DNA from: Toxonevra muliebris
Taxonomy: Eukaryota; Arthropoda; Insecta; Diptera; Pallopteridae
Assembly: GCA_963691655.1 (NCBI GenBank)
Contig: OY829326.1
Coordinates: forward strand, 98,263,235-98,327,234
Reading direction: 5' to 3'
DNA length: 64,000 bases
The translations under genes were made by a program, and so were the position numbers. The notes under the pieces were generated by a model, which was not told where the DNA came from, did no database searches, and saw only the letters and a list, made by a program, of their open reading frames with translations. Positions within the stretch are counted from its first letter, which is position 1. Each line of letters begins with the position of its first letter. Shown here piece by piece: positions 35,396 through 45,764 of the stretch.

Positions 35396-35737
35396 CAGAC
35401 TGGGGATCTAATCACTAAATTTTGACTGCACTACAGTTTTCACTACCACTAAATCTTTAGTGGTAGTGGAAATAAAAACTAACTACCACTAATCCTTGAG
35501 TGGTAGTGGAAATAAAAATCAACTACCACTAAACGTTTAGTGGTAGTGGAAATAAAAATCAACTACCACTAAACCTTTAGTGGCAGTGGAAATAAAAATT
35601 AACTACCACTAAACTTTTAGTGGTAGTGGAAATAACAATCACTACCACTAAAAGTTTAGTGGTAATGGAGCCTTACTCACATTGGGACTAAAAGTAGTGT
35701 AAAAAGAGCTAAATTTATTCACTATATCCCCAGTCTG
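35396..35737. mobile_element. hAT-like MITE with six palindromic 40-bp units
   Basis: The ends CAGACTGGGGATCTAATCAC and the inverted CAGACTGGGGATATAGTGAA are each followed, on their own strand, by TAAATTT; they match in about 23 of 27 positions. An 8-bp duplication AGTTTTAG flanks the element, the size made by hAT transposases. The centre, 35,441-35,668, is a tandem array of five full 40-bp units and a partial sixth. Each unit has a hairpin CTACCACTAAA-NN-TTTAGTGGTAG followed by TGGAAATAAAAATCAA. The homologous sequence at 8,160-8,190 lacks the insert and shows the empty site. Confidence 0.9.
35441..35668. repeat. 40-bp palindromic tandem array (six units)
   Basis: Units begin at 35,441, 35,481, 35,521, 35,561, 35,601 and 35,641. 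Substitutions cluster at the two bases in the hairpin tip (CG, CC, CT) and in unit 2 (AATCCTTGAG). The last unit is one base short and truncated. Confidence 0.9.
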
Positions 35738-35745
35738 AGTTTTAG
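35738..35745. repeat. Right 8-bp target duplication of hAT-like MITE
   Basis: AGTTTTAG, identical to 35,388-35,395. Confidence 0.9.
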
Positions 35746-35892
35746 GCAATCAACATTTCCCACTTCATAAAACCATGTCTATTATTTTTTTTTTTAGGCT
35801 TTGAGATTGGATTTAAGCTTTTAATACAAATATTTATCAATTCTAATTTTTTTTTATGTCAATCAAAAATTTGAAAACTAGAGAGTTAAGGG

Positions 35893-36135
35893 TAAATGTG
35901 GTCGCCGTAGCCGTAGAATAGTGTATTGGACTCAGAGGTGCCCGAGCTCAAATCTCATCACGCTCAAAATTGTAAAAATTGTTCTACACCACCTTTTGGC
36001 TGACAGTAGCAAACCTTCAAGGGTAAATATCGCCTATGACAAGCTTTTCACTTCGCCGTGTGGATTCGGCATAAAACTGGAGTTTCCTTTCATTTGTGTA
36101 TAAATATAACTAACACAACATGAATGGCAGCGAAA
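35893..36135 (+). mobile_element. Diverged SINE, third subfamily
   Basis: A tRNA-like start (GTGGTCGCCGTAGCCGTAGA, with B-box-like GCTCAAATCTC near 35,946) precedes a body ACCTTCAAGGGTAAATATCG...AAGCTTTTCACTTCGCC. It then has GATTCGGCATAAAACTGG near 36,063. The last block resembles TTCGGAATCGGCGTTAAAC of the other SINEs. The body is shared with the copy at 36,585-36,780. Ends are approximate and no target duplication is clear. Confidence 0.6.
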
Positions 36136-36584
36136 AGCGATGAAAATTACATAAAAAATATTAATAAAAAGTTAAAAAAATCCCGTTATCTCGAATTATT
36201 GAGCAGATTTTTTTAGTATTGTGATGTAAATAGCAAATATCCTATCTCTAGAGCCGAAATATTTTGTGAATTTTCATAAAATTAGCCAAGGTTATTTTGT
36301 TATTTTTTTGTAGTGTACTTGTTCCAGTTTCAATAATTTGTTAATTACAGTCTGGGTAAAAAATTGGTCTGATGAAAAAGTTGTCCACGAAAGTATTTCC
36401 CAGTTTGAATCAAGGCTGGTATTTGAATTACATATAAAAGGTATTACCTTCTTGTATATGTAATCCTTACTAACCCTTATAGGGTTAATAAGTATCAACT
36501 TTCATATTTCTTTTATAGAAATAACAATTGAACCAATTGGGTTAAAATAAAAAGGCAAATAATAGCAAATATTGGCCTAATTTG
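36136..36584. other. AT-rich spacer between two SINE-like copies
   Basis: No gene or defined element seen. Confidence 0.4.
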
Positions 36585-36780
36585 GTCACCGTGGTGTGTT
36601 GGACTGCTATACAGTGTACTCAGGTTTGATGCTCGACAAGATCAAACATTAAAGATAGCAATTAAAAAAAAAATGTCAACTTCTGAGTTGAAAAACCTTC
36701 AAGAGTAAAAATTGCAAATAAAAGCTTTTCATTTCGCCATTTGGATTCGACATAAAACTGTAGGACCTTTCCATTCCTAT
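36585..36780 (+). mobile_element. Diverged SINE, third subfamily
   Basis: It starts TTGGTCACCGTGGTGTGTTG with a B-box-like AGGTTTGATGCTC near 36,621. It shares ACCTTCAAGAGTAAAAATTG, AGCTTTTCATTTCGCC and GATTCGACATAAAACTGTAG with the neighbour at 35,893. The AAAACTGTAGGACC end matches the central conserved block of the 12.4- and 20.5-kb SINEs. It directly abuts the inverted-repeat element starting at 36,782. Confidence 0.6.
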
Positions 36781-36781
36781 A

Positions 36782-37263
36782 GTGGCTGTTCAGACGGGAG
36801 CAAGCATGAAAAGCCTGGGCAGGCGTGTCGTGTTCACATGAGTGCAACCATGACGGACTTTTTCTAATCAAAAAGGAACTGTGGAATTGGAATTTTGTCA
36901 CTTTTTCTTGTGCTCATTAAGATAGGTTCAAAATAAATATCAATTATGTGCCTTAAATATGTACTAAAAATTAAAGAAAAAATAAAAGCAACAATCTCTT
37001 AAGAAATTAAAATAATTTATAAAAAAAAATAGCCGTAGATGCGCATTGTTTGTTTGCATTCATGTTGCCTATTCAAATTCAAAAAAAATATGAGGGAAAG
37101 TGACAAAATCGGAACAATATGAACATGGAACATTCATCAATGCGCCGATTTTTATTTTATTTTTGGATTTTCGGTGCAACTCTGCTATCTCTTTCTCTCT
37201 ACCTATTTCTTCTACCTTTCTTTTTCAGACATGATTCATGCCTGCACTCTTCTGAACAGCCAC
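36782..37263. mobile_element. Inverted-repeat element, GTGGCTGTTCAGA ends
   Basis: The left end GTGGCTGTTCAGACGGGAGC AAGCATGAA (36,782 on) is mirrored at the right end by TCATGCCTGCACTCTTCTGA ACAGCCAC (to 37,263). Inner GTGACAAAA/TTTTGTCAC sequences also pair (36,895 and 37,100 areas). The 482-bp element is non-coding. Other members of this family are at 8,050-8,508, 34,757 and 39,174. Confidence 0.7.
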
Positions 37264-37744
37264 ATACAAATATAACAGAAATGGATGCGAAAAGCTATGT
37301 CTAGGCTTTCCATGGGCTGCTGCCTACAACAAACTTCTACCGGATAGGTACTTTTCCAATCAGCAAAAAACTAATTTATATGAATCGACATTTCAGGAAA
37401 TTACTTCTTTTTTTGTGAGTATTTGTAACTTACCGATTTTCTCCACTATTTTTAATTAAAGAAAATTTGATTTTCTGTGTAAACCTTGCTCCAAAAATTA
37501 AATTTATTTCCAATACAATAAATTACCGGCTTCATTCCGATAACAGTTCAATTCCACACTTTTTCGATACCACAGAAACATATAAGTACTCTCAAAATGT
37601 AAGAGAATAATTTATTCAACCAAATCTTTTACAATGAGAAGAAAAAGTTGATGCGGAAACGTGATGACATTTGCTTTGCAAAAATACACGCGTGGAAGAT
37701 TGTTTGCAAGTTTTTAAAAGATAAAAGTTTTAATTAAATTTACA
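37264..37744. promoter_or_regulatory. Upstream region and 5' leader of UTP11
   Basis: This stretch separates the last repeat from the first gene of the island. The bases just before the start codon, AAATTTACA ATG, have an A-rich fly-like context with A at -3 of the start. I see no clear TATA box; the promoter position is not determinable by eye. Confidence 0.35.
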
Positions 37745-38576
37745 ATGTCCTCCTGGAAAAAGGCTTCCAAGAGTAATCAGAAAGTACATCGCGAACGTCA
37801 TCAGCCCGAGTCGCGTCAACACCTTGGGCTTTTAGAAAAGAAAAAAGATTACAAAGCACGAGCGCGCGATGCACACTACAAGGAGAAAGCACTCAAACTG
37901 TTGCATCGTCGGGCGCAGGACAAGAATCCCGATGAATTCTATCATCATATGATTAACTCTAAGTTGAAAGAAGATGTGCATCATGAAGAGGAAAAACCAG
38001 ATGAGCACAGCAAGGAACAGCTTGAGCTAATGGAGACACAAGATCTAAAATACATTTCAATGAAACGTACCATGGAGGCAAAGAAAATACGGCGCTTGCA
38101 GTCACAACTGCATATGATTGACTTTGCAAATACTGTGTCAAACAAACATACATTCTTCATTGATGACGAGGCAAAGGAATTAAAGGATTTTGATTTAGCT
38201 GCACGTTTGGAAACACATCCTAGCTTATTGGATCGTAAAACAAACCGACCACGATTGCAAGATTTAGATAAACTTAAAATACCTGAATTGACACCGGAGG
38301 TGCTTACATATTAAATTCATTTAGCTTTATGTTATAACATTCACATACGTTTATTCACATTTATAGGAAATTAAAAAGGCCAATTCACTGAAGCAGCAAG
38401 CATATCAAGAATTAACAAAACGAATCGAACGCGAAAAAGAGTTGAGTATTGTACAGCAGAAATTGGAATTGAAGCGTGCTCTACAGCGACCACGTCTACT
38501 CAAACCAAAGAAAGAGCGGAAGGGTACCAAAGATGCGCCAGCTGTGTACAAGTTTAAATATGAGAGGAAGAAATAA
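37745..38576 (+). CDS. Utp11: UTP11-like U3 snoRNP-associated protein
   Basis: Two exons (37,745-38,299 and 38,367-38,576) join in phase 0 and encode 254 residues, the usual size for Utp11. The protein belongs to the SSU processome, the nucleolar particle with U3 snoRNA that cleaves pre-rRNA toward 18S rRNA (family knowledge). The N terminus [20 protein letters not shown] with [20 protein letters not shown] is the hallmark of the family. The rest is highly charged and helical, with [12 protein letters not shown] in the middle and a basic tail [11 protein letters not shown]...FKYERKK. The intron is 67 bp, GTGCTT to TTATAG. The start is the first Met and has upstream AAATTTACA. A poly(A) signal follows at 38,634. 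Its neighbour NAT10 also acts in 18S rRNA biogenesis. Confidence 0.95.
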
Positions 38577-38633
38577 ACATCTTCGCTTCTATATTTAGCC
38601 TCCTAGGTTTTTGTATTGCATCTAAATGATTTG

Positions 38634-38639
38634 AATAAA
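38634..38639 (+). promoter_or_regulatory. Poly(A) signal of UTP11
   Basis: AATAAA, 58 bases after the stop codon. Confidence 0.8.
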
Positions 38640-38701
38640 ACATATACTCATATATGGCTTTTCTATTTTGCTAATCCCAATAGAAATAAAAAATTTCATG
38701 T

Positions 38702-38770
38702 ACATTGGCAATCTACTACAATTTTAACCACTTTGTGATGAAAGTGTAGCAAAACAAAAACCGATAAGTG
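38702..38770 (+). repeat. Direct repeat upstream of NAT10, copy 1
   Basis: Starts ACATTGGCAATCTACTACAA and ends AAAACAAAAACCGATAAGTG. It matches 39,790-39,868, which begins ACATTGGTAATCTATTACAA and ends AAAACAAAAACCGATAGGTG. Confidence 0.8.
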
Positions 38771-39789
38771 CAGTTCAACAATAAAGAAAATTTTGTATCC
38801 GTCTCTGCTTTTATTCTTTGCCATTACTTCCGTTTTTATTCTCTTTTGCTTGCATTACTTTTTTGTACTGAAGACAGCAGTCCTGTACCGAATCGGTTAA
38901 TTGTCCAAAATATTAGGATGGTCGGCATTTTAACTCGATCTTTATTCAAGAATATTCAACACATTGGATAAATTCAAATTTATTAGTTTTGTATACAAGA
39001 AACGTGCCTTATTTGTGCATTAAAAAGCTATAATAATAGGGATGTGCGTGGAATGAAGTGGTAAACGAAATGAATGTAGTATTAGAAGCTACGACAAAAT
39101 ATGGGCAAACCTGATAGATCAACCCTGAACGGTATACCAAAGAGTAACAAGAGTACAAGATTTATACTTTATAGTGGCTGTTTACATTGGCGCATGCATG
39201 AACTGCTGAAAGAGAGAGGTAGAAAATATAGGCAGTTAGAAAAATGATGGCGACTTTTTATCTCTTTCTTACCACCTATTTTTTACTATTTTCTCTGTCA
39301 GACAGGCGTTCATACTTGCGCCATTGTAAGCAGACACATAAAAAACAACTATCAGTGACCCTGATTACAATTTTTTAAATGATTAGGATGTGTCTCACCA
39401 AAGAATTGTCGTTCAACAAACAGGTATATTAAAACTACAATTGCAAATGAATCTTATTTTGTATCTAATATTTTTGCAGGCATTCAGTGAAAAAACAAAT
39501 ACGTGTGATCAGGTATGATAGCTGAAAAATCGAACTCAGTCCGATCAGCCGAAAGAAGATTTTATCATTCGGTCGGCTCACGCAACCCATTTACACCACC
39601 TAAGCATTGCTCGTGAGCATTTTGTAGCTTACCAATGTTCAACCTTGCCGCTATTTATACAGGTCGAACGAATGAAGATTCTTCGTTAGTTCGGTCGGTT
39701 TAAATGCAGCGTCAAACTTTTACAACTTTCGAGTTTACAACGGCAACACTGCTGCCAGTGCTGTAAGAAATAACAACATAAAGTTGAAC
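38771..39789. other. Spacer between the two direct repeats
   Basis: Apart from a MITE at 39,174-39,337 I see no gene. The stretch is bracketed by the two copies of the ACATTGG...CCGATA repeat, so it may be inserted or duplicated DNA. An inverted ATTCGGTCGG/TTCGGTCGG-type motif occurs near 39,570 and 39,690. Confidence 0.4.
39174..39337. mobile_element. Compact MITE of the GTGGCTGTT family
   Basis: The left end GTGGCTGTTTACATTGGCGC ATGCATGAAC pairs with the right end GTTCATACTTGCGCCATTGT AAGCAGACAC (to 39,337). The arms are near 45 bp in a 164-bp element, the shortest complete member in the window. It lies between UTP11 and NAT10. Confidence 0.75.
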
Positions 39790-39868
39790 ACATTGGTAAT
39801 CTATTACAATTTCGGTTTGTACTAGTTTCGAACAAACGAAATTATATCAAAACAAAAACCGATAGGTG
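39790..39868 (+). repeat. Direct repeat upstream of NAT10, copy 2
   Basis: The second copy of the ACATTGG...CCGATA block lies 92 bases before the NAT10 start codon. It probably contains promoter or 5' leader sequence (inference). Confidence 0.75.
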
Positions 39869-39960
39869 TCAAGACGCACGTGCAATCCGCATACAATTTT
39901 CAGTGTATTTAAATTTTGTTTTATTTAGTTGAAATTTTATAATAAAACACTAATTTTAAA

Positions 39961-42900
39961 ATGGTAAAAAAGAAGATCGATAATCGCATACGTGTTATGA
40001 TTGAGAATGGCGTTAAATTGCACCATCGTACAATGTTTATAATAATTGGCGATAAAGGAAGAGATCAAGTGAGTATATATATACAATATTACAAACTCGA
40101 AATATAAATATATAATTATTAAATTATACAATTTTAATTATAGGTACCCATATTGTATGATATACTAACAAAATCAACAGTAAAGGCGCGTCCTACTGTG
40201 CTCTGGTGTTATAAGAATAAAGATGATGCCATTTCCAAGTTAGTTCTATTCTAAACTATATCATAGAAACAAATTTATAAACTTTCTGCCTTTTAGTCAT
40301 GGCAAAAAACGTGCCAAAAAGATAGCAGCCGGTAAAATTGATGTAAATGATGCAGATTTATTTGATACATTTCGTGTATCCACAACAATACATGGGCGTT
40401 ATTACTCAGAAACACATGCAATCTTGGGTCGTACTTATGGTGTTTGTGTACTACAGGTATTTATTATTGTACAATTTAATTCCAATTCCAAAATATTTTA
40501 ATTATTTTATACATAGGATTTTGAAGCACTAACGCCAAATTTACTAGCGCGTACAGTAGAAACAGTGGAAGGTGGAGGCCTCATTATTTTACTTTTAAAA
40601 ACTCTACAGTCGCTAAAGCAACTCTATACAATGAGCATGGATGTACATAAACGTTTTCGCACTGAGGCACATCAGACAGTGACGTGTCGTTTTAATGAAC
40701 GCTTGATACTTTCGCTGGCCGATTGTAAACGTTGCTTGGTTGTCAATGATGATTTGACAGTGTTGCCTTTGAGTTCCAAAACAATTAATGTGGAGCCAGT
40801 TAACGTAAAATATATATTAATTAAAATATGAATCAAAATATTAACTTATTAAGATTTTATAGCCTGCAGAAATTGGCAAGTCTGAAAATGATGATATGCT
40901 GCTAGAACTTAAAGAGAATTTACGCGATACACCACCAGCAGGCCCTTTGGTAAATTTGTGCAAAACCTATGACCAAGCAAAAGCTGTGGCACAATTTATT
41001 GAGGCGTTAGCTGAGAAACAGTTGAAGTAAATATTGAAATAATAATTATTTTAAATTCATTTACTTTTACAATATTTTTAGGCCGCCGACTACTCTTACT
41101 GCAGCGCGTGGTCGCGGTAAATCTGCTGCTATGGGCTTGTCTATCGCTGCTGCCGTCGCTTTTAACTATGTCAATATTTATGTCACGTCACCACATCCTG
41201 AAAATTTAATTACACTTTTTGAATTTGTACTGAAAGGCTTTGATGCTTTGGAATATCAAGAACACTCCGATTACACTATTATACGTTCCACTAATGTTGA
41301 TTATAAAAGAGCAATAATACGCATAAATGTAACTCGTTCGAATCGTCAAACCATTCAATATATAGCGCCTACCGATACGCACCTGTTGAATGCTGCCGAT
41401 TTGCTGTTAATTGATGAAGCTGCCGCCATACCGTTGCCATTGGTTAAAAAGATGATGGGTCCCTATTTGATATTTATGGCTTCAACCATAAATGGTTATG
41501 AGGGTACTGGACGTTCGTTGAGTTTAAAATTAATATCACAATTACAAAAGAATAATAATGCACCGCCACCTGTGAGTTTGAATTTATTTTATTTGTGAAA
41601 CTTAAGCTATAATTAATTATATATTATTATATTGTATGTAGATTAAACTCGATGAATCGATCCGTTATCGTGAAGGTGATGATATTGAAAGTTGGCTCAT
41701 TAATTTGCTCTGTCTCGATGCCACTACTGTGCCGAACATTAGTTCCGGTTGCCCCACACCTGACGCATGTGAACTCTATTACATCGACCGTGATGCTTTA
41801 TTTTCTTATCATAAAGCAGCTGAATCATTTTTGCATCGGGTCGTTTCCATTTATGTTGCATCGCATTATAAGAACAGCCCAAATGATTTGCAAATGATGA
41901 GTGATGCTCCGGCGCATCATCTCTTCTGTCTGCTGGGTCCCATACATCGAAAAGATCAATTACCTGAAATACTTGTAGTCGTACAGGTGGCGCTAGAGGG
42001 AGAAATTTCTTCACAAACCATTTCAGATTCTTTGGGACGCGGTAAAAAGGCCAGTGGTGATTTAATACCATGGAATATTTCGGAACAGTATGGTGATCGT
42101 GAATTCCCAAAGCTGTCTGGTGTGCGCATAGTACGCATTGCAACGCATCCCAATTACCAGCGTGTAAGTAATCAATGCGAAGCCAATATAAACAAAAATT
42201 TTATTTTTTTTATGAAATCTTTAAATTTTCAGATGGGTTATGGTAAACGTGCTGTAAAATTACTACGAGATTACTACGGTGGGAAATTTACAGATCTAGA
42301 TGAAAATGAGACTGCAGAAATTGAAAAAGGCATTGAAGAGATTGAAGACGAAGATCTCGGTTTGCTGAAAGAACAAATACGCCCACGTCGTAAAATTCCA
42401 ACGCTATTGAAGCGTTTGAATGAGCGCGAACCAGAGCACATTGATTATTTGGGCACTTCTTATGGTTTAACGCAGGAACTATTGAAATTCTGGAAGAATT
42501 TGGGATTTGTACCAGTTTATTTAAGGTGCATACTTAACTTTCTTTACGGCGAAGCAATATTATATAAATTTTTTTAAATTTTCAGTCAAAAGGCGAATGA
42601 CTTAACAGGCGAACATTCCTGCATAATGTTGCATACACTTGACAAAACTGGCATAGATGAAAAGCTCGGCAATGAATGGCTAAGTTTATATTTTAACGAT
42701 TTCCGTAGACGTGTTATTAAATTGCTGGGAAAAACGTTTAAAGAATTTAAAACTAGCTTGGCACTATCGTTAATCGATTGTAAGACGGTCAAAGCTGAAC
42801 ATAAAGGTATAAGTTTATACTTATTTTTAGAATACTCAAATTTACAATTAATCGATTGTGTTAGAATTGGATAAGCAAACGCTCGATGTATATTTTCTGC

Positions 42901-43674
42901 CGCATGATCTACAACGTCTGGAGTCATATTCACGCAATCAAATTGAATATCGTTTGATTCTTGATTTGGTGAGTGATGTTAGCTATTTGTATTTTCAAGG
43001 AAAAATGCAAGAACTACAAATTGATACATTACAAAAGGTAAAAATTCTAATTTCATTCAAATACTTCTAAACTATACAACACTTAACTATTTATTCGTTT
43101 TCTATACAGGCAATATTACTTGCTATTGGTGTACAAGGCAAAACCGTAGACTGCATTGCTGGAGAGTTAAATATGCCCGGCAATCAAATATTAGCAAAAT
43201 TCTATGATTTGTTAAAAAAAGCTACAAAATATTTCCTCAATGTTGTTGAGGGTCACATTGAAAACTCAATGATTAGTGAAACAAAATTGAAACGAGGTGA
43301 AGATTTAGTGCCAATAACGCTATCTCTTAACGATGAACTGGAAGAAACTGCCAAACTGTTGACAATTAAACAAAAGGAAGAATTGAAAAAACTGAAAAAG
43401 GAAAATCTGAAAGATTTTGCTATTAAAGGCACTGATGAAGATTGGTCAAAGGCTTTATCAGGCAGCGATAAGAAATCAAAGTTAATATCAGTGAAAAGGT
43501 AAAATTGAAAATAATTTACAATTGAAAAGTCAATACAAAAATAATTCCTTCCTTTCCAGTGGTATTAAACGTTTAGATGATCCTTTTGAACCTAACGAAA
43601 CGAAAGAGCAACACCCCAAAAAGAAGAAAATGAAATTCAGCAAGAAATCAAAAGGTTCTCAATCAATAATTTAG
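39961..43674 (+). CDS. NAT10: RNA cytidine acetyltransferase (NAT10/Kre33 family)
   Basis: Twelve exons join in frame to 1,005 residues, near the usual 1,000-1,025. Exons: 39961-40068, 40144-40238, 40297-40456, 40517-40804, 40863-41026, 41082-41571, 41642-42163, 42233-42525, 42586-42806, 42865-43037, 43110-43498, 43560-43674. Known enzymes use acetyl-CoA and ATP to make N4-acetylcytidine in 18S rRNA and tRNA, in the nucleolus. Visible motifs are the N-terminal DUF1726-type region (KARPTVLWCYK), Walker A GRGKSAA (Lys285), DEAA (Asp383-Glu384) with AAIPLPL, and the GNAT acetyl-CoA loop QRMGYGKR (about 608-615). NDLTGEHSCIML follows, and a basic tail KKKKMKFSKKSK. The exon 4 donor could be 6 bases earlier (40,798). 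The Drosophila orthologue is the X-linked lethal l(1)G0020 (family knowledge). Confidence 0.96.
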
Positions 43675-43746
43675 TTTTACTCTGATAGAACTATGTATGT
43701 AAAAAATGTATTTTTTATGCGATTTTCAACACACTTTTTGTAATTT

Positions 43747-43752
43747 AATAAA
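43747..43752 (+). promoter_or_regulatory. Poly(A) signal of NAT10
   Basis: AATAAA, 73 bases after the stop codon, in the short convergent spacer before NDUFB7. Confidence 0.8.
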
Positions 43753-43804
43753 CGAAATCTGTTAAATTCACTGAAACTTTTTTATTTTTACGCTGATTTT
43801 AGCA

Positions 43805-43810
43805 TTTATT
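43805..43810 (-). promoter_or_regulatory. Probable poly(A) signal of NDUFB7
   Basis: TTTATT on the plus strand is AATAAA on the minus strand, 210 bases beyond the stop codon. It lies only 52 bases past the NAT10 signal, so the two messages end close together. Confidence 0.45.
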
Positions 43811-44020
43811 TCGTAACAATTATGCTAATTACATTTTTAAATTAAAAAAAGAAATAATAGTTTATATGCGCAATATCCACCGGCAGTCGCAATGGATTCG
43901 CTAAAACTGTAGTCACGCCAATTATGTTGTTATTTGAATAAATGAATGAGCATTTAAATTACCAAAAACTGCAATTGTCCATCACGTTATTAATTAAGCA
44001 AAACTAAAAGTTCGTACTCC

Positions 44021-44380
44021 CTAAGCGCCTTGCTTCTTGTCGATACGCCTCTGACGCTCTCGCAATCTACGCTCACGTTCAAACTCCTTCATACGCAACA
44101 CATAATCTTCATATTCACACGTCAAATAATCGTGCTTTTCATGCTTGCATTGGTATACAAACGGATAGACGTCGGCACGGCAGGAACGATACTTCAGCAG
44201 CTTGTGTGCACAGTAATCACGATCTTCTAGTGCCAATTTTGCCGATTCCATTTCTTCGCGTGTAGCAATCATAACACGTTCTTTTCGCACTGGGAAACCC
44301 AACATTGGATCGAAAGTGGGCTCGACATCGGGACCTGGCACAATATCGGGCTTTGAATAGTGTGCATAAGCGTTGCCCAT
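44021..44380 (-). CDS. NDUFB7: NADH dehydrogenase 1 beta subunit 7 (complex I)
   Basis: A single exon encodes 119 residues. NDUFB7 is an accessory subunit of mitochondrial complex I, on the intermembrane-space side. The CHCH domain is clear. The first Cx9C is DYCAHKLLKYRSC and the second is QCKHEKHDYLTCEYEDY, so both twin motifs are complete, with cysteines that would form the Mia40-type disulphides (family knowledge). The N terminus begins MGNAYAHYS with Gly2, which fits the N-myristoylation known for this subunit. FDPMLGFPVRKERVM is a conserved block before the CHCH domain, and the C terminus is a charged helix (ERERRLRERQRRIDKK). No signal peptide is present, as expected. The stop is 346 bases from the NAT10 stop on the opposite strand. 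Confidence 0.95.
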   Translation of the reverse strand: MGNAYAHYSKPDIVPGPDVEPTFDPMLGFPVRKERVMIATREEMESAKLALEDRDYCAHKLLKYRSCRADVYPFVYQCKHEKHDYLTCEYEDYVLRMKEFERERRLRERQRRIDKKQGA

Positions 44381-45688
44381 TCTTATAAATGCTTTATTTC
44401 AAGCGATTAGCGATGAATTCCAGCGATAAAATCCGAAATTTCTGCAAATAAATTACGTAAAACAAAGAATTCCGTGATTTCTATGGAGATGAACTGTCAG
44501 TGGGCAGCAATGACAGTTTGTCAGCTGTTAGAATATTGTAATAGATGGAATGAAAAAAATTGCCCTTGTGAATGAGTTACTAAAATATTATATTCACAAT
44601 TATTGGCAAAGAAAATTTGAAAGATTAAAACGAAGAGTTTTGTTTATAACAATAGGTCTCTTCACGTACAGAATTGCTACTAGTAAAGTGTTCCCGGACT
44701 CGAAAAACTTGGAAGGAAAAACAAAAATGAGAGAAAAAAGTAGCTGCAAGTTTTTGTTAATAAAATGTGTATGCTTAACCACAGTATACAGTATGCCAGG
44801 TAGCAGAAAGTATTCTGAAATATTCTCAGCAGTGTGGCGAACTCAGCGCTTTTACCGTTGAATTTAGTGCTTTTCGAAAAATAAAACGCGGATAAAAGTG
44901 ATTTAGCGATCAACCCGTTTTTTCAATTTAAAATATCTTCGAAAAGTCGAAGAAATTTTTATTGACTAGAAGTATCAGATGTGTGCCTGTATTAGTAAAA
45001 AAGTTTGAATGTATTGAAATTTCTCGCACTTTTATAAGGAATAAAAAATACGCGTTTTATTCTTCATTTTAGCGGGTTTTAAAAAACAAAAGTTGGCCCC
45101 ATTGATTCTGAGGTCTTCTGAGATTTGAAAATTATGACCAGAGCTACCACGGCCCAAAAAATTTTGTAATCCAATTCTTCTAAAAATGTTAACAATTTGA
45201 AAAAAAACAATGGATGTGTGCAAGGCACGCAAGATATTTGATGTGTAAACAGTTAAGCTAACTGAATGTCATATACATAAGCTCACATATGTATAGCCAT
45301 ATATAGGGATTTAATGTATAATTTATATGCTTAGGTAATTCAAATTAAAACAATTATTTTATAAACTTAAAAACTTATTAGATATCATTATCTTTTATAT
45401 ATATAATAACCCAATTCACCATAAATTGCAAAAGGTCTTACATCATTGCAAATGCAAATTTTTATTTCATATCACATATATTTGTTGTTGTGTTAGCATA
45501 AATATTTTGCAATTGCACCAAATCGTGAATAGGGCTGATATGTTGTAGTTGCATTATTTTTCTTTTACTCAATGCATCGGGATCTATATGCTCGCATATA
45601 CGCAGCTGCAATCGCATTCTTTTTTTCGCGCTTTAAGTTTTTCTTCCTGTCGATTTGAAATTTTATTAGATGTGAAAATTTTACATAA
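44381..45688. other. Intergenic sequence upstream of NDUFB7
   Basis: It should contain the NDUFB7 promoter and leader directly right of 44,380. I recognise no other gene. Open frames at 44,550-44,913 on both strands overlap and show no family. Confidence 0.4.
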
Positions 45689-45764
45689 CGTCGCCTGAGA
45701 ATTGATTTGGCGTATAGGTATATGAATTTGTACACACATACGTCAAATCAATCCTCAGGCGACG
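45689..45764. mobile_element. 76-bp hairpin element
   Basis: CGTCGCCTGAGAATTGATTT GGCGTA (45,689-45,714) pairs with the inverted copy ending at 45,764, 24 of 26 positions matching. The loop is only 24 bases. The same arm, CGTCGCC..TGAAAATTGATTTGGCGTATAC on the minus strand, forms the right end of the element near 56,180-56,215. It is therefore a mobile family and not a chance hairpin. Confidence 0.7.

Larger units (their letters stand above)
34757..35890. mobile_element. Inverted-repeat element copy, interrupted by a hAT-like MITE
   Basis: The left terminal repeat starts GTGGCTGTTCAGACGGGCGC at 34,757 and continues with AAGCATGAACGCCTGTCTGA. The part from about 35,260 is homologous to 8,052-8,325. 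The right terminal repeat is missing; a SINE-like sequence begins about where it should be. At 35,396-35,737 the sequence is interrupted by a hAT-like element. The grouping of left end and interior as one element is inferred from the copy near 8 kb, which joins this interior to the same type of terminal repeat. Confidence 0.55.

Noticed and set aside
35441..35668. Regular 40-bp repeats suggested a CRISPR-like array.
   Set aside because: There are no unique spacers; units are contiguous and near-identical, lie inside an inverted-repeat element with an 8-bp duplication, and the genome is eukaryotic.
41739..42143. 134-codon minus-strand frame.
   Set aside because: It is an antisense shadow of NAT10 exon 7.
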